Origin: Staphylococcus felis
Lineage (GTDB): Bacteria > Bacillota > Bacilli > Staphylococcales > Staphylococcaceae
Direction of reading: 5' to 3'
Assembly: GCF_003012915.1 (NCBI RefSeq)
Contig: NZ_CP027770.1
Coordinates: 2,356,001 to 2,420,000, forward strand
DNA length: 64,000 bases
Below, in pieces: positions 18,723 through 29,083 of the stretch (positions are counted from its first letter, which is position 1; each line of letters opens with the position of its first letter). The translations under genes were made by a program, and so were the position numbers. The notes under the pieces were generated by a model that was not told the origin of the DNA, did no database searches, and saw nothing but the letters and a program-made list of their open reading frames with translations.

Positions 18723-19871
18723 ATGTCACACTTACGAAAATCACCCATTTCTATCCAAAACGACCCTTGGGAGGCATATTTAGATATTGACAAACATGGC
18801 CATTTGACATTAAGTAACGTTGAATTTACGACAACAAACTTATGTAATATGCGTTGTAGTCATTGTGCTGTCGGTTATACTTTGCAAACTAAAGACCCAA
18901 ATACTTTACCAATGAAGCTCATTCTTCAACGATTAGATGAAATACCGACATTAAGAACTATTTCAATTACTGGCGGCGAACCGATGTTTTCAAAAAAATC
19001 CATACGTGAAGTCGTGAAACCCCTGATTAAATACGCTTACCAAAGAGGTATCTATGTTCAAATGAACTCAAATTTAACGTTACCTCTTGATCGTTATTTA
19101 GATATTGCAGAGTATATTGATGTGATGCATATTTCTCATAACTGGGGAACGCGTGATACATTCGCTAATATTGGATTTGGTGCAATGCAAAAGCAGCCTC
19201 CACTAAAAGCGAAAATGCAATTATATGAACAGATGATTACAAATGCAAATCACTTAAGTGAACAAGGGATGTTTGTATCAGCAGAGACCATGCTGAACAA
19301 AAGTACCCAGCCTCATCTCGAAAAAATTCATCATGAAGTGGTTTATGATATGAAATGTAGCCGTCATGAAATTCATCCAATGTATCCTGCAGACTTTGCA
19401 AGTCAACTTGAAGTACTATCATTAAGAGAGATTAAATCTACAATTGATTCATTGTTAGATCGACGAGATCCTAATACGTGGATGCTGTTTGGAACGCTTC
19501 CTATTTTCCCATGTATTGGCGATGAATATGATCAACAATTACTTTCTAAGCTTCAATCTGCTCCAAATGTCACGCTACGAAATGATCCTGATGGTCGAAG
19601 TCGATTAAATGTAAATGTTTTTACTGGAGATGTTATTGTTACAGACTTTGGAGATGAAACGGGGACGATTTCAAATATTCAAAGTGACAAGTTGACTGAT
19701 GTTTTTAATCAATGGCTAAACAGCTCATTATCGCAGTCAATTAATTGTCACTGTCCTAAATTCAGATGTTTAGGCCCTAATTTATTAGTTAAAAATATGT
19801 ATTATCCTGATAAAAACTTTAAAGTTCAGGAACAACTCATGCACGAAAAATACCATCAAGTTTTAATGTAG
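18723..19871 (+). CDS. yfkAB: Radical SAM protein of the YfkAB type
   Basis: Radical SAM enzyme with the cluster motif C-x3-C-x2-C in LCNMRCSHCAVGY (about residues 42-50) and the SAM-binding glycine motif ITGGEPMFS. The C-terminal cysteine motif CHCPKFRCLGP (CxC-x5-C) is typical of the B. subtilis YfkA/YfkB family and could bind a second cluster. The 382 residues match the fused YfkAB form. The substrate is not known for this family. The start follows a GAGGAG site. It ends at an intergenic repeat facing a thioesterase gene. Confidence 0.85.
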   Translation: MSHLRKSPISIQNDPWEAYLDIDKHGHLTLSNVEFTTTNLCNMRCSHCAVGYTLQTKDPNTLPMKLILQRLDEIPTLRTISITGGEPMFSKKSIREVVKPLIKYAYQRGIYVQMNSNLTLPLDRYLDIAEYIDVMHISHNWGTRDTFANIGFGAMQKQPPLKAKMQLYEQMITNANHLSEQGMFVSAETMLNKSTQPHLEKIHHEVVYDMKCSRHEIHPMYPADFASQLEVLSLREIKSTIDSLLDRRDPNTWMLFGTLPIFPCIGDEYDQQLLSKLQSAPNVTLRNDPDGRSRLNVNVFTGDVIVTDFGDETGTISNIQSDKLTDVFNQWLNSSLSQSINCHCPKFRCLGPNLLVKNMYYPDKNFKVQEQLMHEKYHQVLM

Positions 19872-19913
19872 AATAAGATATCAACTTAGTGGTCGAGTAA
19901 AAGTATATAAACA

Positions 19914-20193
19914 TATTGGGACATAAATATCTCGAAGTTTTCTTATAATGAGATGATTCATTCAATGATACGAAGTGTCTTTTTTAAAGGATTTCAATGT
20001 AAAATTACATGTATAACGTCGTATTGTTGGCGAGACTCCTGAGGGAATAGGATGAGCGTCGAGACCGGGGCTCGACCCATCCCCCTAGGAAATGCGAGCC
20101 AAACAATACAAATGATTGATAAAGGAAAAGCGTAGGGGTGATTCAACCATGAATCATCTCTACGCTATATTTTGGGATTGATGTCTCAGACTG
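19914..20193 (+). repeat. Intergenic repeat, copy B (forward reference)
   Basis: Full copy of the element, read here from TTGGGACATAAATATCTCG through an AT-rich part. The GC-rich core (GGCGAGACTCCTGAGGGAAT and on, with arms GAGCGTCGAG and CTCGACCCATCC) follows, then the hairpin GCGTAGGGG...CTCTACGC (20130-20165), then TTTTGGGATTGATGTC. It fills the gap between the convergent radical SAM and thioesterase genes. The hairpin lies 36 nt past the thioesterase stop codon, and on the minus strand it is followed by CTTTTCCTTT, so it can terminate that gene. Confidence 0.87.
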
Positions 20194-20201
20194 TTTTATA
20201 C

Positions 20202-20723
20202 TTAATCTTCATTTTTGATATTTGACAAAAAGTCTATCGTTTTTTTACTTTCTTCTCGTCGTTCTTTTCTTCTTTTAACTCGAACTTCTGCAGTATCATG
20301 AAACCATTTTTCTTCTTCAGTTTCTGGGTAAACTTCTGGGACTGCTGTTGGTTTACCTTCTTCATTTAGTGCCACGAACGTCAAGAAACTTAAACCTGCT
20401 AAATGACGATCGTTATTATAAATATCTTCTATTAATATTTGTATGCACACTTCCATAGAAGATTTGCCTGCGTATGACACCATTGCTACATAAGTCAAAA
20501 TATCGCCATTTTTAATAGGCTTTAAAAAGTCTACTGAGTCTGTTGAAGCTGTAACAACAGTTGCTCCAGCATGCTTTTTAGCACAAATAGCCGCAATCTC
20601 ATCAATATTAGCCATCATCGTACCACCAAACAATGTTCCTAAGTGATTGGTATCTTGTGGAAAGACTTGTCTTGATTTGAATGTCTTAGCGTCTTTCATA
20701 GACTTTTTCGTTAATTTTGTCAT
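20202..20723 (-). CDS. Acyl-CoA thioesterase, hotdog fold
   Basis: Hotdog-fold thioesterase of the YkhA/YciA type that hydrolyses acyl-CoA to free acid and CoA. The 173 residues contain HLGTLFGGTMMANIDEIAAI, the conserved hotdog helix with the active-site acidic residue, and the strand TASTDSVDFLKPI. The charged C-terminal tail (VKRRKERREESKK) is typical of the family. I start it at 20723 because of a strong AGAGGAAGAG site; a longer in-frame reading would overlap ampS. It is the last gene of the run DUF1128-ampS-thioesterase, and its terminator lies in repeat B. Confidence 0.88.
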   Translation of the reverse strand: MTKLTKKSMKDAKTFKSRQVFPQDTNHLGTLFGGTMMANIDEIAAICAKKHAGATVVTASTDSVDFLKPIKNGDILTYVAMVSYAGKSSMEVCIQILIEDIYNNDRHLAGLSFLTFVALNEEGKPTAVPEVYPETEEEKWFHDTAEVRVKRRKERREESKKTIDFLSNIKNED

Positions 20724-20736
20724 TTTCACTCTTCCT

Positions 20737-21978
20737 CTATTCTTTAATGTTAGCCCAATTCCCATTTTCGAAAATAAGTTCTTTCGTACCGTCAGAAGTC
20801 TCACCGTAAATCGTTAAATCAGAACTACCGATCATAAAATCAACATGTGTGAGCGAATCATTTAATCCATGCTTGAATCGTTCTTCATCTGACATATCAG
20901 TACCACCTTTAATATTAAACGAATAGGCAGCTCCTAATGCAAGATGGCACGATGCATTTTCATCAAATAACGTATTATAAAAAATCGTATTGCGATTTGA
21001 AATTGGAGAATCATCAGGAACGAGTGCCACTTCGCCTAATCGTTTAGCACCTTCATCTGTTTCTAGGAGAGATTTGAGTACTTCCTCTCCTTGTTTTGCT
21101 GTATAATCAACTACTTTGCCATCTTTAAATGTTAAAGTAAATCCATCGATAATTGTACCATTATAACTTAGTGGCAAAGTATTTGTAACATATCCATTGA
21201 CTCGATGTGCATGTGGTGCTGTAAAAACTTCTTCAGTAGGAATATTAGCCACAAACGACTGGCCCTTTGGTGTATAACTAATTGGATGTTCCCATATATG
21301 ATTTTGTGGCAGTCCTATTGTCAAATCAGTACCTTTTGCAATGTAGTGTAATGACTGATAGGCTTTTCGATTCAACAAATCAGTTTTCTCTTTCAGTTGC
21401 TGCGTATGTATTTCCCAATCTTTAATGGTGTCTTCACTATTCACACGTACAATAGCGAAAATATCTTCTAAAAAGCGATCAAATGCAGCCTTTTCATCGA
21501 GTTCAGGGTAAACACGTTTCGCCCATTCACTAGAAGGATAGCATGCAACAACCCATGGAAATGCGTTCTTTTGTGATTGCACCATGTATGGTTTGAACGC
21601 CTGACCTCTTGCAAATTGTGCCGCTCTTAATTTATCAGAGTCAATGCCATTTAATAAGTTTGGATCTTCTGTAATTAATGCAAGATTAGATGCGCCTCGC
21701 TTCGCATAATCCATGCGCTCATCTACATCATATGATTTGATATGACTTTCAAAATGAGATGCCGCTTCGTACTCAAAAGCATAACGCTTTAAGATAGCAT
21801 CTTCATATTTAACACGAACATCAGAAGCTCCCCTTTTATATGCTTCTTTTACAATTAATCTTGTCAATTCAATCGCATCGACTGATGATCGTATAAATAC
21901 AGGTTGACCTTTTTGAACGTTTAGTCCAACTTTAACTAATAATTCAGCATATTTACGTAATTTTTCTTGAGTTGTCAT
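20737..21978 (-). CDS. ampS: M29-family aminopeptidase (AmpS/PepS)
   Basis: Metal-dependent cytoplasmic aminopeptidase of family M29 (thermophilic aminopeptidase type) that trims N-terminal residues from peptides. The 413-residue length is typical. Conserved blocks are [19 protein letters not shown], with a metal-binding glutamate, and [24 protein letters not shown]...[13 protein letters not shown], with histidines and acidic residues of the site. The start has a GGAGGGGAT ribosome site. It is preceded by the DUF1128 gene (17 nt) and followed by the thioesterase gene (13 nt), consistent with one transcript. Confidence 0.93.
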   Translation of the reverse strand: MTTQEKLRKYAELLVKVGLNVQKGQPVFIRSSVDAIELTRLIVKEAYKRGASDVRVKYEDAILKRYAFEYEAASHFESHIKSYDVDERMDYAKRGASNLALITEDPNLLNGIDSDKLRAAQFARGQAFKPYMVQSQKNAFPWVVACYPSSEWAKRVYPELDEKAAFDRFLEDIFAIVRVNSEDTIKDWEIHTQQLKEKTDLLNRKAYQSLHYIAKGTDLTIGLPQNHIWEHPISYTPKGQSFVANIPTEEVFTAPHAHRVNGYVTNTLPLSYNGTIIDGFTLTFKDGKVVDYTAKQGEEVLKSLLETDEGAKRLGEVALVPDDSPISNRNTIFYNTLFDENASCHLALGAAYSFNIKGGTDMSDEERFKHGLNDSLTHVDFMIGSSDLTIYGETSDGTKELIFENGNWANIKE

Positions 21979-21995
21979 TTAAGATCCCCTCCCTT

Positions 21996-22205
21996 TTATG
22001 ACTTACGAATTTGTCCGAGTGCTTCCGTAATGCCTGACATTTCACTAGGTGTAAAATTTGATTTAGACATTACAAATGCATAAATATCTTCAATTTCTTC
22101 TTGATTTGATTCACTAAAGTTTTCAGGATCTATAAGACCTTTATTGACTAAATTGAGTCGGTCTCGAATTTCTAATATCATATGTTCTATACTATGTGAT
22201 GCCAA
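21996..22205 (-). CDS. DUF1128 (UPF0435) small protein
   Basis: Helical protein of about 69 residues from the UPF0435/DUF1128 family, with no known function. The family core ILEIRDRLNLVNKGLIDPENF...EIEDIYAFV...LSEITEALGQI-like pattern is visible, with SEMSGITEALGQIRKS at the end. I prefer the TTG at 22205 because the AAAGGGTG ribosome site is then 6 nt away. A GTG at 22214 is in frame but lies inside that site. It probably leads the ampS-thioesterase transcript. Confidence 0.8.
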   Translation of the reverse strand: MASHSIEHMILEIRDRLNLVNKGLIDPENFSESNQEEIEDIYAFVMSKSNFTPSEMSGITEALGQIRKS

Positions 22206-22339
22206 AATTATCACCCTTTCATATCAAGTATTCTAACAGAGTCTTTCAAGTTTTTGAAAAATTTTCATCAAAATTGCTTTAGAATTGTTTTAAAAAGGGC
22301 TAAAATGGGCATATACTCTACGACATGGAGGTAAAAGAC

Positions 22340-22804
22340 ATGACAACAGTTGCATTTGTATGTCTAGGAAATATTTGTCGTTCTCCTATGGCTGAAGCGA
22401 TTATGCGTCAGCGTTTAGAAGATCGCAAAATTTCAGACATTGATGTTTACTCTCGTGGTACAGGTCGGTGGAACCTAGGTGAGCCACCACATGAGGGAAC
22501 GCAAAAAATATTAAACACACATGGTATTTCATTTGATGGGATGATTAGCGAATTATTCACCGAAAATGATGATTTTGATTACATTATTGCAATGGACCAA
22601 AGTAATGTGGATAATATAAGATATATCAACCCAAATACTAATGGTAAGATATTTAAACTACTTGATTTTAGTAATATGGATGAAACGGATGTCCCAGATC
22701 CTTATTACACAAATAATTTTGAAGGTGTCTATGACATGATACAATCATCATGTGATAACTTAATAGATTTTATCATCGAAGACACGAGAAAGGGGTCGCA
22801 TTAA
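22340..22804 (+). CDS. ptpA: Low-molecular-weight protein tyrosine phosphatase PtpA
   Basis: Low-molecular-weight phosphotyrosine phosphatase. The signature loop CLGNICRS near the N-terminus holds the nucleophilic cysteine and the arginine, and the general-acid aspartate is in VPDPYY near the C-terminus. S. aureus PtpA is secreted without a classical signal and affects host macrophages; whether that holds here is inference. The ATG at 22340 gives 154 residues, equal to S. aureus, with GGAGG 8 nt upstream. One base separates its stop codon from the next gene, so they are cotranscribed. Confidence 0.93.
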   Translation: MTTVAFVCLGNICRSPMAEAIMRQRLEDRKISDIDVYSRGTGRWNLGEPPHEGTQKILNTHGISFDGMISELFTENDDFDYIIAMDQSNVDNIRYINPNTNGKIFKLLDFSNMDETDVPDPYYTNNFEGVYDMIQSSCDNLIDFIIEDTRKGSH

Positions 22805-22805
22805 T

Positions 22806-23093
22806 ATGCAAAACAAATTAGTACCGGGAATTGTAATTGGAGCTTTAGTAGGTGGCGCTATTACACTTATTGACAAAAATACGCGTCGCTCTCTTAAAGA
22901 ATCAAAAAACAATATCAAAGCAAAGCAACATTCCAATCAGCCTTCTAAGCTTTCAAAACTGACTGATGAAATTATGTATTGGAAAAATACAATCGATGAA
23001 ATTCGTCGTAACAATCCTGAGCTTGAGCGCTCTTTACGTAACGCAAAAGAGACTTTCGTTGAACGTAAAAATAACAAGCAAATTGGTCTTTAA
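22806..23093 (+). CDS. YtxH-like small membrane-associated protein
   Basis: Protein of 95 residues starting with one hydrophobic segment (LVPGIVIGALVGGAITLI, about 5-22), followed by a basic and acidic helical tail. The layout is that of YtxH-domain proteins, which are of unknown function. It begins one base after the ptpA stop codon and is clearly in the same transcript. There is no terminator immediately after it; a 362-bp non-coding region follows. Confidence 0.7.
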   Translation: MQNKLVPGIVIGALVGGAITLIDKNTRRSLKESKNNIKAKQHSNQPSKLSKLTDEIMYWKNTIDEIRRNNPELERSLRNAKETFVERKNNKQIGL

Positions 23094-23455
23094 TTTGAAT
23101 TAAGGTTTTAAGGCAATTTCAATGAGATTGAGATACCAAACTAATATTATAGGGATAAATTAAATCAATTTGTCACATTTCTTTGTTATAACTAATTTTT
23201 AAGACATATAGCTGGCCGGGGTTTAAGCATGCTTAATTCAAGCTGTCTTGACACCTTGTCAGCCTTGTTGATGTGAAAAGGAAACCAATTCAGATTAGTT
23301 TCCTTTCCCTAAATTAGAATTTGACATTACCAATCGAGCCGACACATTTGAACAACACTTTTGTATATCGCTTGCTTTTGTTTAAATTCTAACAGTTTAG
23401 TCTCAATCTCAAATCGAGATTGCTTTTTTAATATCTATCACTAGGAGGTTTACAT
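23094..23455 (+). other. Structured 362-bp intergenic region before the BrkB-type gene
   Basis: This region has no credible open frame. It contains a possible promoter around 23170 (TTGTCA with AT-rich -10 candidates), a GC-rich patch near 23213-23222, a 9-bp stem AAAGGAAAC/GTTTCCTTT (23277-23306), and a terminator-like hairpin at 23404-23430 just before the ribosome site of the next gene. It could encode a small RNA of about 200 nt or a regulated leader. I do not recognise it as a known RNA family. Confidence 0.45.
23404..23430 (+). terminator. Terminator-like hairpin just upstream of the BrkB-type gene
   Basis: The perfect 7-bp stem CAATCTC/GAGATTG with a 5-nt loop is followed by CTTTTTTA on the plus strand. 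It ends only 26 nt before the ATG of the next gene. It would either end an upstream small RNA or act as an attenuator of the gene. Confidence 0.6.
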
Positions 23456-24679
23456 ATGTCAGAAAAAAAAGACGCATCAGAAAGTCTTAAAGATAAATTA
23501 AAAGATAAAGTAACAAATCACACAGATGATGAGACAGGGAATCATCCCGATCGTAAAGGGGACGGAACAGGAGAGATAGAAAAGGATCGAAACTACGTTA
23601 AACCACAGCCTTTTCAATCTAAAGATGCGCCGAAAGATAATCAAACCTTCTTCGTATCCCGTATCAATAAACCTGTAAAATACACAGATAGGCCTAATTT
23701 TTTTAGTTATTTAATCTATAGGATTGGTAAAGATGATGCATCAGGTCTTGCAGCACAATTAGCATATTACTTTATGTTATCACTTTTCCCAATGCTTATT
23801 TTTATATTATCATTAGTTCCATTATTCAAATTAGATACACAAGCCATTATTAGCCAAATCGAAAGTAATGCACCAGCCGATGCATCCTCAATTATTACAA
23901 GTATTATTAAAGATGTAATGGGCAATGCTAGCGGTGGTCTATTGTCTATCGGTTTGATTCTTGCATTATGGACTGCGTCAAATGGAATGACAGCTTTAAT
24001 GAACTCATTTAACGTTGCCTATGATGTTGAAGATAGTCGCAATTTTTTCACTTCAAAAGCATTATCTATTTTCTTTACAATCTTAATCGGTATTACATTA
24101 CCGCTAACAATGGTTTTATTTACATTCGGTGAACAAATTGGAAACCTCTTATTTGGGCCACTTGGATTAGATGATGAGATACGTTGGGTCTTTAGTATTG
24201 TTCGTACAGCATTACCTATTATTGTAATATTTATAGTATTTGTACTTCTATATACTGTTGCACCAAACGTCAAAATTAAAATGAAATCCGTTATTCCTGG
24301 CGCACTTTTCACGACAGTTGTTTGGATTTTAGGGACTATTGGATTTGGTTTTTACGTTTCTAACTTTGCAAACTACTCTAAAACGTATGGTAGTATCGGA
24401 GGCGTTATCGTCTTAATGCTTTGGTTATATATCACTGGATTTATATTAATTATTGGGGCAGAAATCAACGCTATCGTACATCAACGAAAAGTCGTTAAAG
24501 GTAAAACACCTGAAGAAAAAGTTTATGATAAATTAGAAGAGGAAGATTCAGAAGATTTAGCTGAGTCTTATAATAATTATAAAACTGATGAAGATAATCC
24601 TAGCACTCAACAAGCCAAAACGACCGAGCGTGAAAATGATGGATTATCCAAAAATATTAAAACGACAAAAGACTCATAA
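23456..24679 (+). CDS. YihY/BrkB-family membrane protein
   Basis: Integral membrane protein of 407 residues. The first 75 residues are hydrophilic and rich in lysine and aspartate. About six transmembrane helices span roughly 85-340, starting with ASGLAAQLAYYFMLSLFPMLIF, the YihY/BrkB signature. A charged cytoplasmic tail follows. The family was once called ribonuclease BN, but that activity belongs to another protein, and its true role is unknown. The start follows an AGGAGG site. It is followed 30 nt later by carbonic anhydrase, so the two may share a transcript. Confidence 0.88.
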   Translation: MSEKKDASESLKDKLKDKVTNHTDDETGNHPDRKGDGTGEIEKDRNYVKPQPFQSKDAPKDNQTFFVSRINKPVKYTDRPNFFSYLIYRIGKDDASGLAAQLAYYFMLSLFPMLIFILSLVPLFKLDTQAIISQIESNAPADASSIITSIIKDVMGNASGGLLSIGLILALWTASNGMTALMNSFNVAYDVEDSRNFFTSKALSIFFTILIGITLPLTMVLFTFGEQIGNLLFGPLGLDDEIRWVFSIVRTALPIIVIFIVFVLLYTVAPNVKIKMKSVIPGALFTTVVWILGTIGFGFYVSNFANYSKTYGSIGGVIVLMLWLYITGFILIIGAEINAIVHQRKVVKGKTPEEKVYDKLEEEDSEDLAESYNNYKTDEDNPSTQQAKTTERENDGLSKNIKTTKDS

Positions 24680-24709
24680 TTTAATTATGCATTTTGGGAG
24701 GCCACGATA

Positions 24710-25282
24710 ATGTCATTATTAGAAAACATTCTATCGTTTAATAAAGAATTCGTTCAAAATAAAGAATACGAAGCTTATACAACAAGTAAAACACCATCCA
24801 AAAAAGCAGTTCTTTTAACATGTATGGATACACGTTTACAAGATTTATCAACCAAAGCTTTAGGGTTCAACAATGGCGATTTAAAAGTAGTAAAAAATGC
24901 TGGTGCAACGATTAGTCATCCTTATGGTTCGACGATGCGTAGCTTACTCGTAGGTATTTACGCACTAGGTGCCGAAGAAATTATTATTATGGGCCATAAA
25001 GATTGTGGTATGGGGAATATTGATGAAGCTCAAGTCATGGAAACGATGAAATCACGCGGTGTTGATGAAAAAGTTTTCGATATACTGCAACATTCAGGCA
25101 TCGATGTCCCTCAATTTTTAAAAGGATTTGATGACGTTTATGATAATGTACGTCAAAATATTGACATGATTTATGCTCATCCTTTGTTTGACAGTAAAGT
25201 GCCTGTTCACGGTCTCGTCATCGACCCGCACACAGGTGCATTAGAGCTCGTTCACGATGGCTATCAAAAACTTAATTCTTAA
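24710..25282 (+). CDS. Beta-class carbonic anhydrase
   Basis: Zinc enzyme interconverting carbon dioxide and bicarbonate in the cytoplasm. All core residues are present: C38, D40 and R42 in TCMDTR, then H96 and C99 in GHKDCGM, which complete the C-H-C zinc site and the Asp-Arg dyad. The length of 190 residues fits the small beta-class enzymes of Firmicutes. A GGGAGG site precedes the ATG. It lies 30 nt after the BrkB-type gene and ends at a bidirectional terminator facing vraR. Confidence 0.92.
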   Translation: MSLLENILSFNKEFVQNKEYEAYTTSKTPSKKAVLLTCMDTRLQDLSTKALGFNNGDLKVVKNAGATISHPYGSTMRSLLVGIYALGAEEIIIMGHKDCGMGNIDEAQVMETMKSRGVDEKVFDILQHSGIDVPQFLKGFDDVYDNVRQNIDMIYAHPLFDSKVPVHGLVIDPHTGALELVHDGYQKLNS

Positions 25283-25301
25283 ATGAACACTTTTTAAGAA
25301 T

Positions 25302-25358
25302 AAGGTGCGCATTTAAAAGTAGACTGCAGCAAACACCCTACTTTTGGATACGCACCTT
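25302..25358. terminator. Bidirectional terminator between carbonic anhydrase and vraR
   Basis: A two-tier stem, with AAGGTGCG/CGCACCTT outside and AAAAGTAG/CTACTTTT inside, is followed on the plus strand by CTTTTGTATTTT. It ends the carbonic anhydrase transcript and can also close the leftward vra operon. Confidence 0.85.
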
Positions 25359-25368
25359 CTTTTGTATT

Positions 25369-25998
25369 TTATTCGATTAATCCGTGCTGAAATGCGTAAA
25401 TGACTGCTTGAGTACGGTCTTGTACTTCCAACTTACTCAATATATTACTAACATGTGTTTTAACGGTCTTTATGGTAATATGTGATGCACTTGCTATCTC
25501 CTGATTAGAATATCCCTTGGCAATTAATAATAATATTTCCATTTCTCTTTCAGTTAACAATTCATACAATTCAGCTCTTTGTTTCATACGATTTCTCATT
25601 TTAACAAGGACTTCCGCTTCAAAAACAGATTCACCTTGACTCGTTTTACGAATAGCTGACGCAATATCACTTGCACTTGTCGTTTTTAGGATATAACTAT
25701 CAACACCCGCATCAAGCGCGCGATACACCTCTTTATCCTCTATATAGCTTGTTAGCATGACTACTTTAATCTGCGGCATTTCCTTTTTAATATAAGTCGT
25801 TGCCTCGACACCATCCATGTCAGTCATCACTAAATCCATTAAGATCAAATCAGGCTTTAACAGTTTTGCTTTTTCGATAGCATCTTTGCCCGACTCCCCT
25901 TCACCAACTACTTCTATATCAGGTTGAGTTGATAAGTAACTTGATATCCCAATACGAACCATTTCATGATCATCTACAAATAATACTCTAATTGTCAT
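25369..25998 (-). CDS. vraR: Response regulator VraR
   Basis: NarL/LuxR-type response regulator of the cell-wall-stress stimulon. Phosphorylated by VraS, it activates cell-wall genes after beta-lactam or glycopeptide damage. The receiver domain (1-120) has the phosphoacceptor D55 in [10 protein letters not shown], with acidic residues D9 and D10 and lysine in LKTTSASD. The C-terminal helix-turn-helix (about 145-205) includes [20 protein letters not shown]. The 209 residues match S. aureus VraR. It overlaps vraS by 11 nt and is the last gene of the operon. Confidence 0.96.
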   Translation of the reverse strand: MTIRVLFVDDHEMVRIGISSYLSTQPDIEVVGEGESGKDAIEKAKLLKPDLILMDLVMTDMDGVEATTYIKKEMPQIKVVMLTSYIEDKEVYRALDAGVDSYILKTTSASDIASAIRKTSQGESVFEAEVLVKMRNRMKQRAELYELLTEREMEILLLIAKGYSNQEIASASHITIKTVKTHVSNILSKLEVQDRTQAVIYAFQHGLIE

Positions 25999-27031
25999 GA
26001 CTTTCCTCCTTTTCTAATGGTGCTTTAACCTCGATACGTGTTCCTGCATCAGGCAAAGAGACGATATGAAAAGTTGCACCAATTTCAATTGCTCTTTCAC
26101 GCATATTTTTCAAACCATAACTTTGTTCAATTTTATCGTCCACATTAAAGCCGATACCATCATCTTGAATACGCAATAATAAATAGTCTTCTCTTTTTAA
26201 CAATTCAACCGTCACTTGTTCACCCTTAGCATGACGTAACGTATTGGAGATTGCCTCTTGTGTGATTCTAAATAAGTGATCTTCTATACCCTTTGGAACA
26301 TCAAACTCATCAATTTCTTGTATAACTTTCATAGGTACTTTCTTTTGTAATTCAGTCACTAACGATCGTATGCCTTCACCTAATGATTTATCCTTCAAAC
26401 CTATTGGACGTAGGTGTAATAATAATGCTCTCATTTCAAGTTGTGAGTCTTGAATCATTTTTTCAAGTGTTGGTATCTGTTGATCAAGTGGTGGATTTAA
26501 GTTTGTTTCTTTAATAGCTGATAACATCATACTAGCTGCAAACAATTGCTGCGAAACGCTATCGTGAAGCTCTCTAGCTAACCGTTGACGTTCATCTTCA
26601 ATTATTTTTTTTACTTTTATATCATTTAAGTTATAAGATTCATTTGTCAAATTTTGAGTTTTAATTCGCATTTTATGTAATTCTTGATTGAGCGGTACCA
26701 ATGAACGGTAAATCTCTAATGTTTCATTATACAGCTCTAGTTGCTGATCGTTAACACCGACTGTTTCACCTTCAAATGCACGCTCAATCTGTTGTTGTAA
26801 CCAATCATTTTGTTGATTAATCTTATACGCTATTACACTACCCACAATAATACACAAAAAAATGACAATTAAGTTAAGAAATAAAAATACAGGAATACCG
26901 AAGATTTGAGTGTAAAACATACCTTGAAAAAATATGATATTCACAAAAACTTTATCGATAAAAAAGAAAGCTGTAAACATACTGTAAACTAGTATGAGCA
27001 TTGATCCAATCGTTCTGACATAGTGATTCAT
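25988..27031 (-). CDS. vraS: Sensor histidine kinase VraS
   Basis: NarL-family membrane sensor kinase that detects cell-wall stress and phosphorylates VraR. Two transmembrane helices lie at about 8-30 and 43-68. The dimerisation and phosphorylation region [20 protein letters not shown] has the phosphorylated H156. The HATPase domain carries the N-box ISNTLRHA and glycine motifs DDGIGF and [10 protein letters not shown]. The 347 residues match the S. aureus protein. The gene overlaps vraT by 4 nt and vraR by 11 nt, so all are coupled. Confidence 0.96.
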   Translation of the reverse strand: MNHYVRTIGSMLILVYSMFTAFFFIDKVFVNIIFFQGMFYTQIFGIPVFLFLNLIVIFLCIIVGSVIAYKINQQNDWLQQQIERAFEGETVGVNDQQLELYNETLEIYRSLVPLNQELHKMRIKTQNLTNESYNLNDIKVKKIIEDERQRLARELHDSVSQQLFAASMMLSAIKETNLNPPLDQQIPTLEKMIQDSQLEMRALLLHLRPIGLKDKSLGEGIRSLVTELQKKVPMKVIQEIDEFDVPKGIEDHLFRITQEAISNTLRHAKGEQVTVELLKREDYLLLRIQDDGIGFNVDDKIEQSYGLKNMRERAIEIGATFHIVSLPDAGTRIEVKAPLEKEESHDN

Positions 27032-27729
27032 CGATAAATCACCTCAACATCACCTATAAATGTTGATACAAATATATTGACAGTATAACGATCGGCCTTT
27101 TGTTCTGATTTGAGTTGCAAATGATTGTTTTCAATTTTGCAAACTTGTTGGTTAAGGTTAACCTTGCCATAAAATGCAGCCACGTTCAATTTTACATTAT
27201 AATTGAGTGGTACAATTACTTGTACTTTTCCAACTATATGTCGTACAACAATTGTATTTTCATATTTTAAATTGGCTGCTTTTGTCATATCGACAACAAC
27301 ATCACCAATAGCGTGTTGAATTTGTAAATCTTCCCACTTATATACATATACAGGCGTTTTTTGTTCTCCAAACCAACGTTGCTTTACAAATGCATTTGAT
27401 TCTTGCACTTCTTCAGTTCCTAATACTTCTAACGGCTTTCTTTTATACATTATATAACGAATACTTACAAAAATAATGAACACAAATAATATAACAAGTG
27501 TATATTTGTTAGAAAGCAACGTAAATAGAATCATTAATGTCCCTATCCAAAAACATAATAATCCTCGCACTTTATGAAAATAAATGTAACCAACATACAT
27601 TAAAATACTACCGAGTAATAAAACAAATAAAAAGCCTATTTTCTCAAAAAATATATAATAAAAATTTGCAATTATCATTAGTGCAGTAAAGATAATCAAT
27701 AACTCGGTTGAAATATACTTTTGAGTCAT
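27028..27729 (-). CDS. vraT: VraT, LiaF-like membrane modulator of VraSR
   Basis: Membrane protein of the LiaF/YvqF family that works with VraS in sensing wall damage. S. aureus VraT is needed for full beta-lactam induction. The first 90 residues hold four closely spaced transmembrane helices, and the C-terminal part (about 105-233) is a beta-rich LiaF domain. The 4-nt overlap with vraS shows translational coupling. The position between vraU and vraS is the conserved staphylococcal order. Confidence 0.92.
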   Translation of the reverse strand: MTQKYISTELLIIFTALMIIANFYYIFFEKIGFLFVLLLGSILMYVGYIYFHKVRGLLCFWIGTLMILFTLLSNKYTLVILFVFIIFVSIRYIMYKRKPLEVLGTEEVQESNAFVKQRWFGEQKTPVYVYKWEDLQIQHAIGDVVVDMTKAANLKYENTIVVRHIVGKVQVIVPLNYNVKLNVAAFYGKVNLNQQVCKIENNHLQLKSEQKADRYTVNIFVSTFIGDVEVIYR

Positions 27730-27741
27730 ATATCCACCTTT

Positions 27742-28131
27742 CTAGCATGCGTTAATCAGTGCTTGTAAAACATGACATTGTTCTTTTGTGTCAGCCTTAT
27801 CTTCATTTAAACGTAATGCATATGTTTCAAGTTGCGCATACTCATTTTCAATTTCATTTAATTCTTCTTTAATTTGATTAATACCTATACAATAAATGTT
27901 TTGCGCTGTCTTAATTTGATATTCTTCCATGATTTCGATATATTTATTTTCTAATTCAACTGTTTGCTTGTCAATTATCAACTGTAACTGTTGCTTTTTA
28001 ATTTGAATGTAACGAATAGCTTGGTTAATATTACACAACTGTACATCTAGTTTTTCCAAATAATGATTGAAAATTTGATAATACAGTTTATGAACATATT
28101 TTTCAATCAAAGTCTTTAATAATTGTACCAT
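27742..28131 (-). CDS. vraU: VraU, first protein of the vra operon
   Basis: Soluble, helical protein of 129 residues with coiled-coil character (LEKLDVQLCNINQAI, QLETYALRLNEDKAD). It is the first gene of the vraU-vraT-vraS-vraR operon; in S. aureus the equivalent small gene has no clear role. The start has a GAGGTG site, and 12 nt separate it from vraT. Identification rests mainly on position and size, because the sequence has no diagnostic motif. Confidence 0.82.
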   Translation of the reverse strand: MVQLLKTLIEKYVHKLYYQIFNHYLEKLDVQLCNINQAIRYIQIKKQQLQLIIDKQTVELENKYIEIMEEYQIKTAQNIYCIGINQIKEELNEIENEYAQLETYALRLNEDKADTKEQCHVLQALINAC

Positions 28132-28157
28132 AATAGAATCACCTCAATGTTAATTCC

Positions 28158-28163
28158 ATTATA
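28158..28163 (-). promoter_or_regulatory. Candidate -10 box of the vra operon
   Basis: TATAAT on the minus strand lies 26 nt before the vraU ATG and overlaps the T-rich end of the map terminator. VraR autoregulates this operon in S. aureus. No clear -35 box is present, consistent with activator dependence. Confidence 0.5.
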
Positions 28164-28205
28164 AAATGGCCCCGATAGCCAAAAAATAGGCTTCGGGACC
28201 ATTTT
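28163..28205 (-). terminator. Terminator of map
   Basis: A long stem, AAAATGGTCCCGAAGCC against GGCTATCGGGGCCATTTT with few mismatches and a T-rich loop, lies about 20 nt after the map stop codon. Its right side merges with the vra promoter. Confidence 0.85.
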
Positions 28206-28225
28206 GTATTAAGACTTAAGTCCGA

Positions 28226-29011
<786 letters not shown>

Positions 29012-29083
29012 TTATACTCTACTTATTATAACAAAATTTTTTTGATATACTAGAGATGTTAGTATGTAACGGGAGAAATGGAT

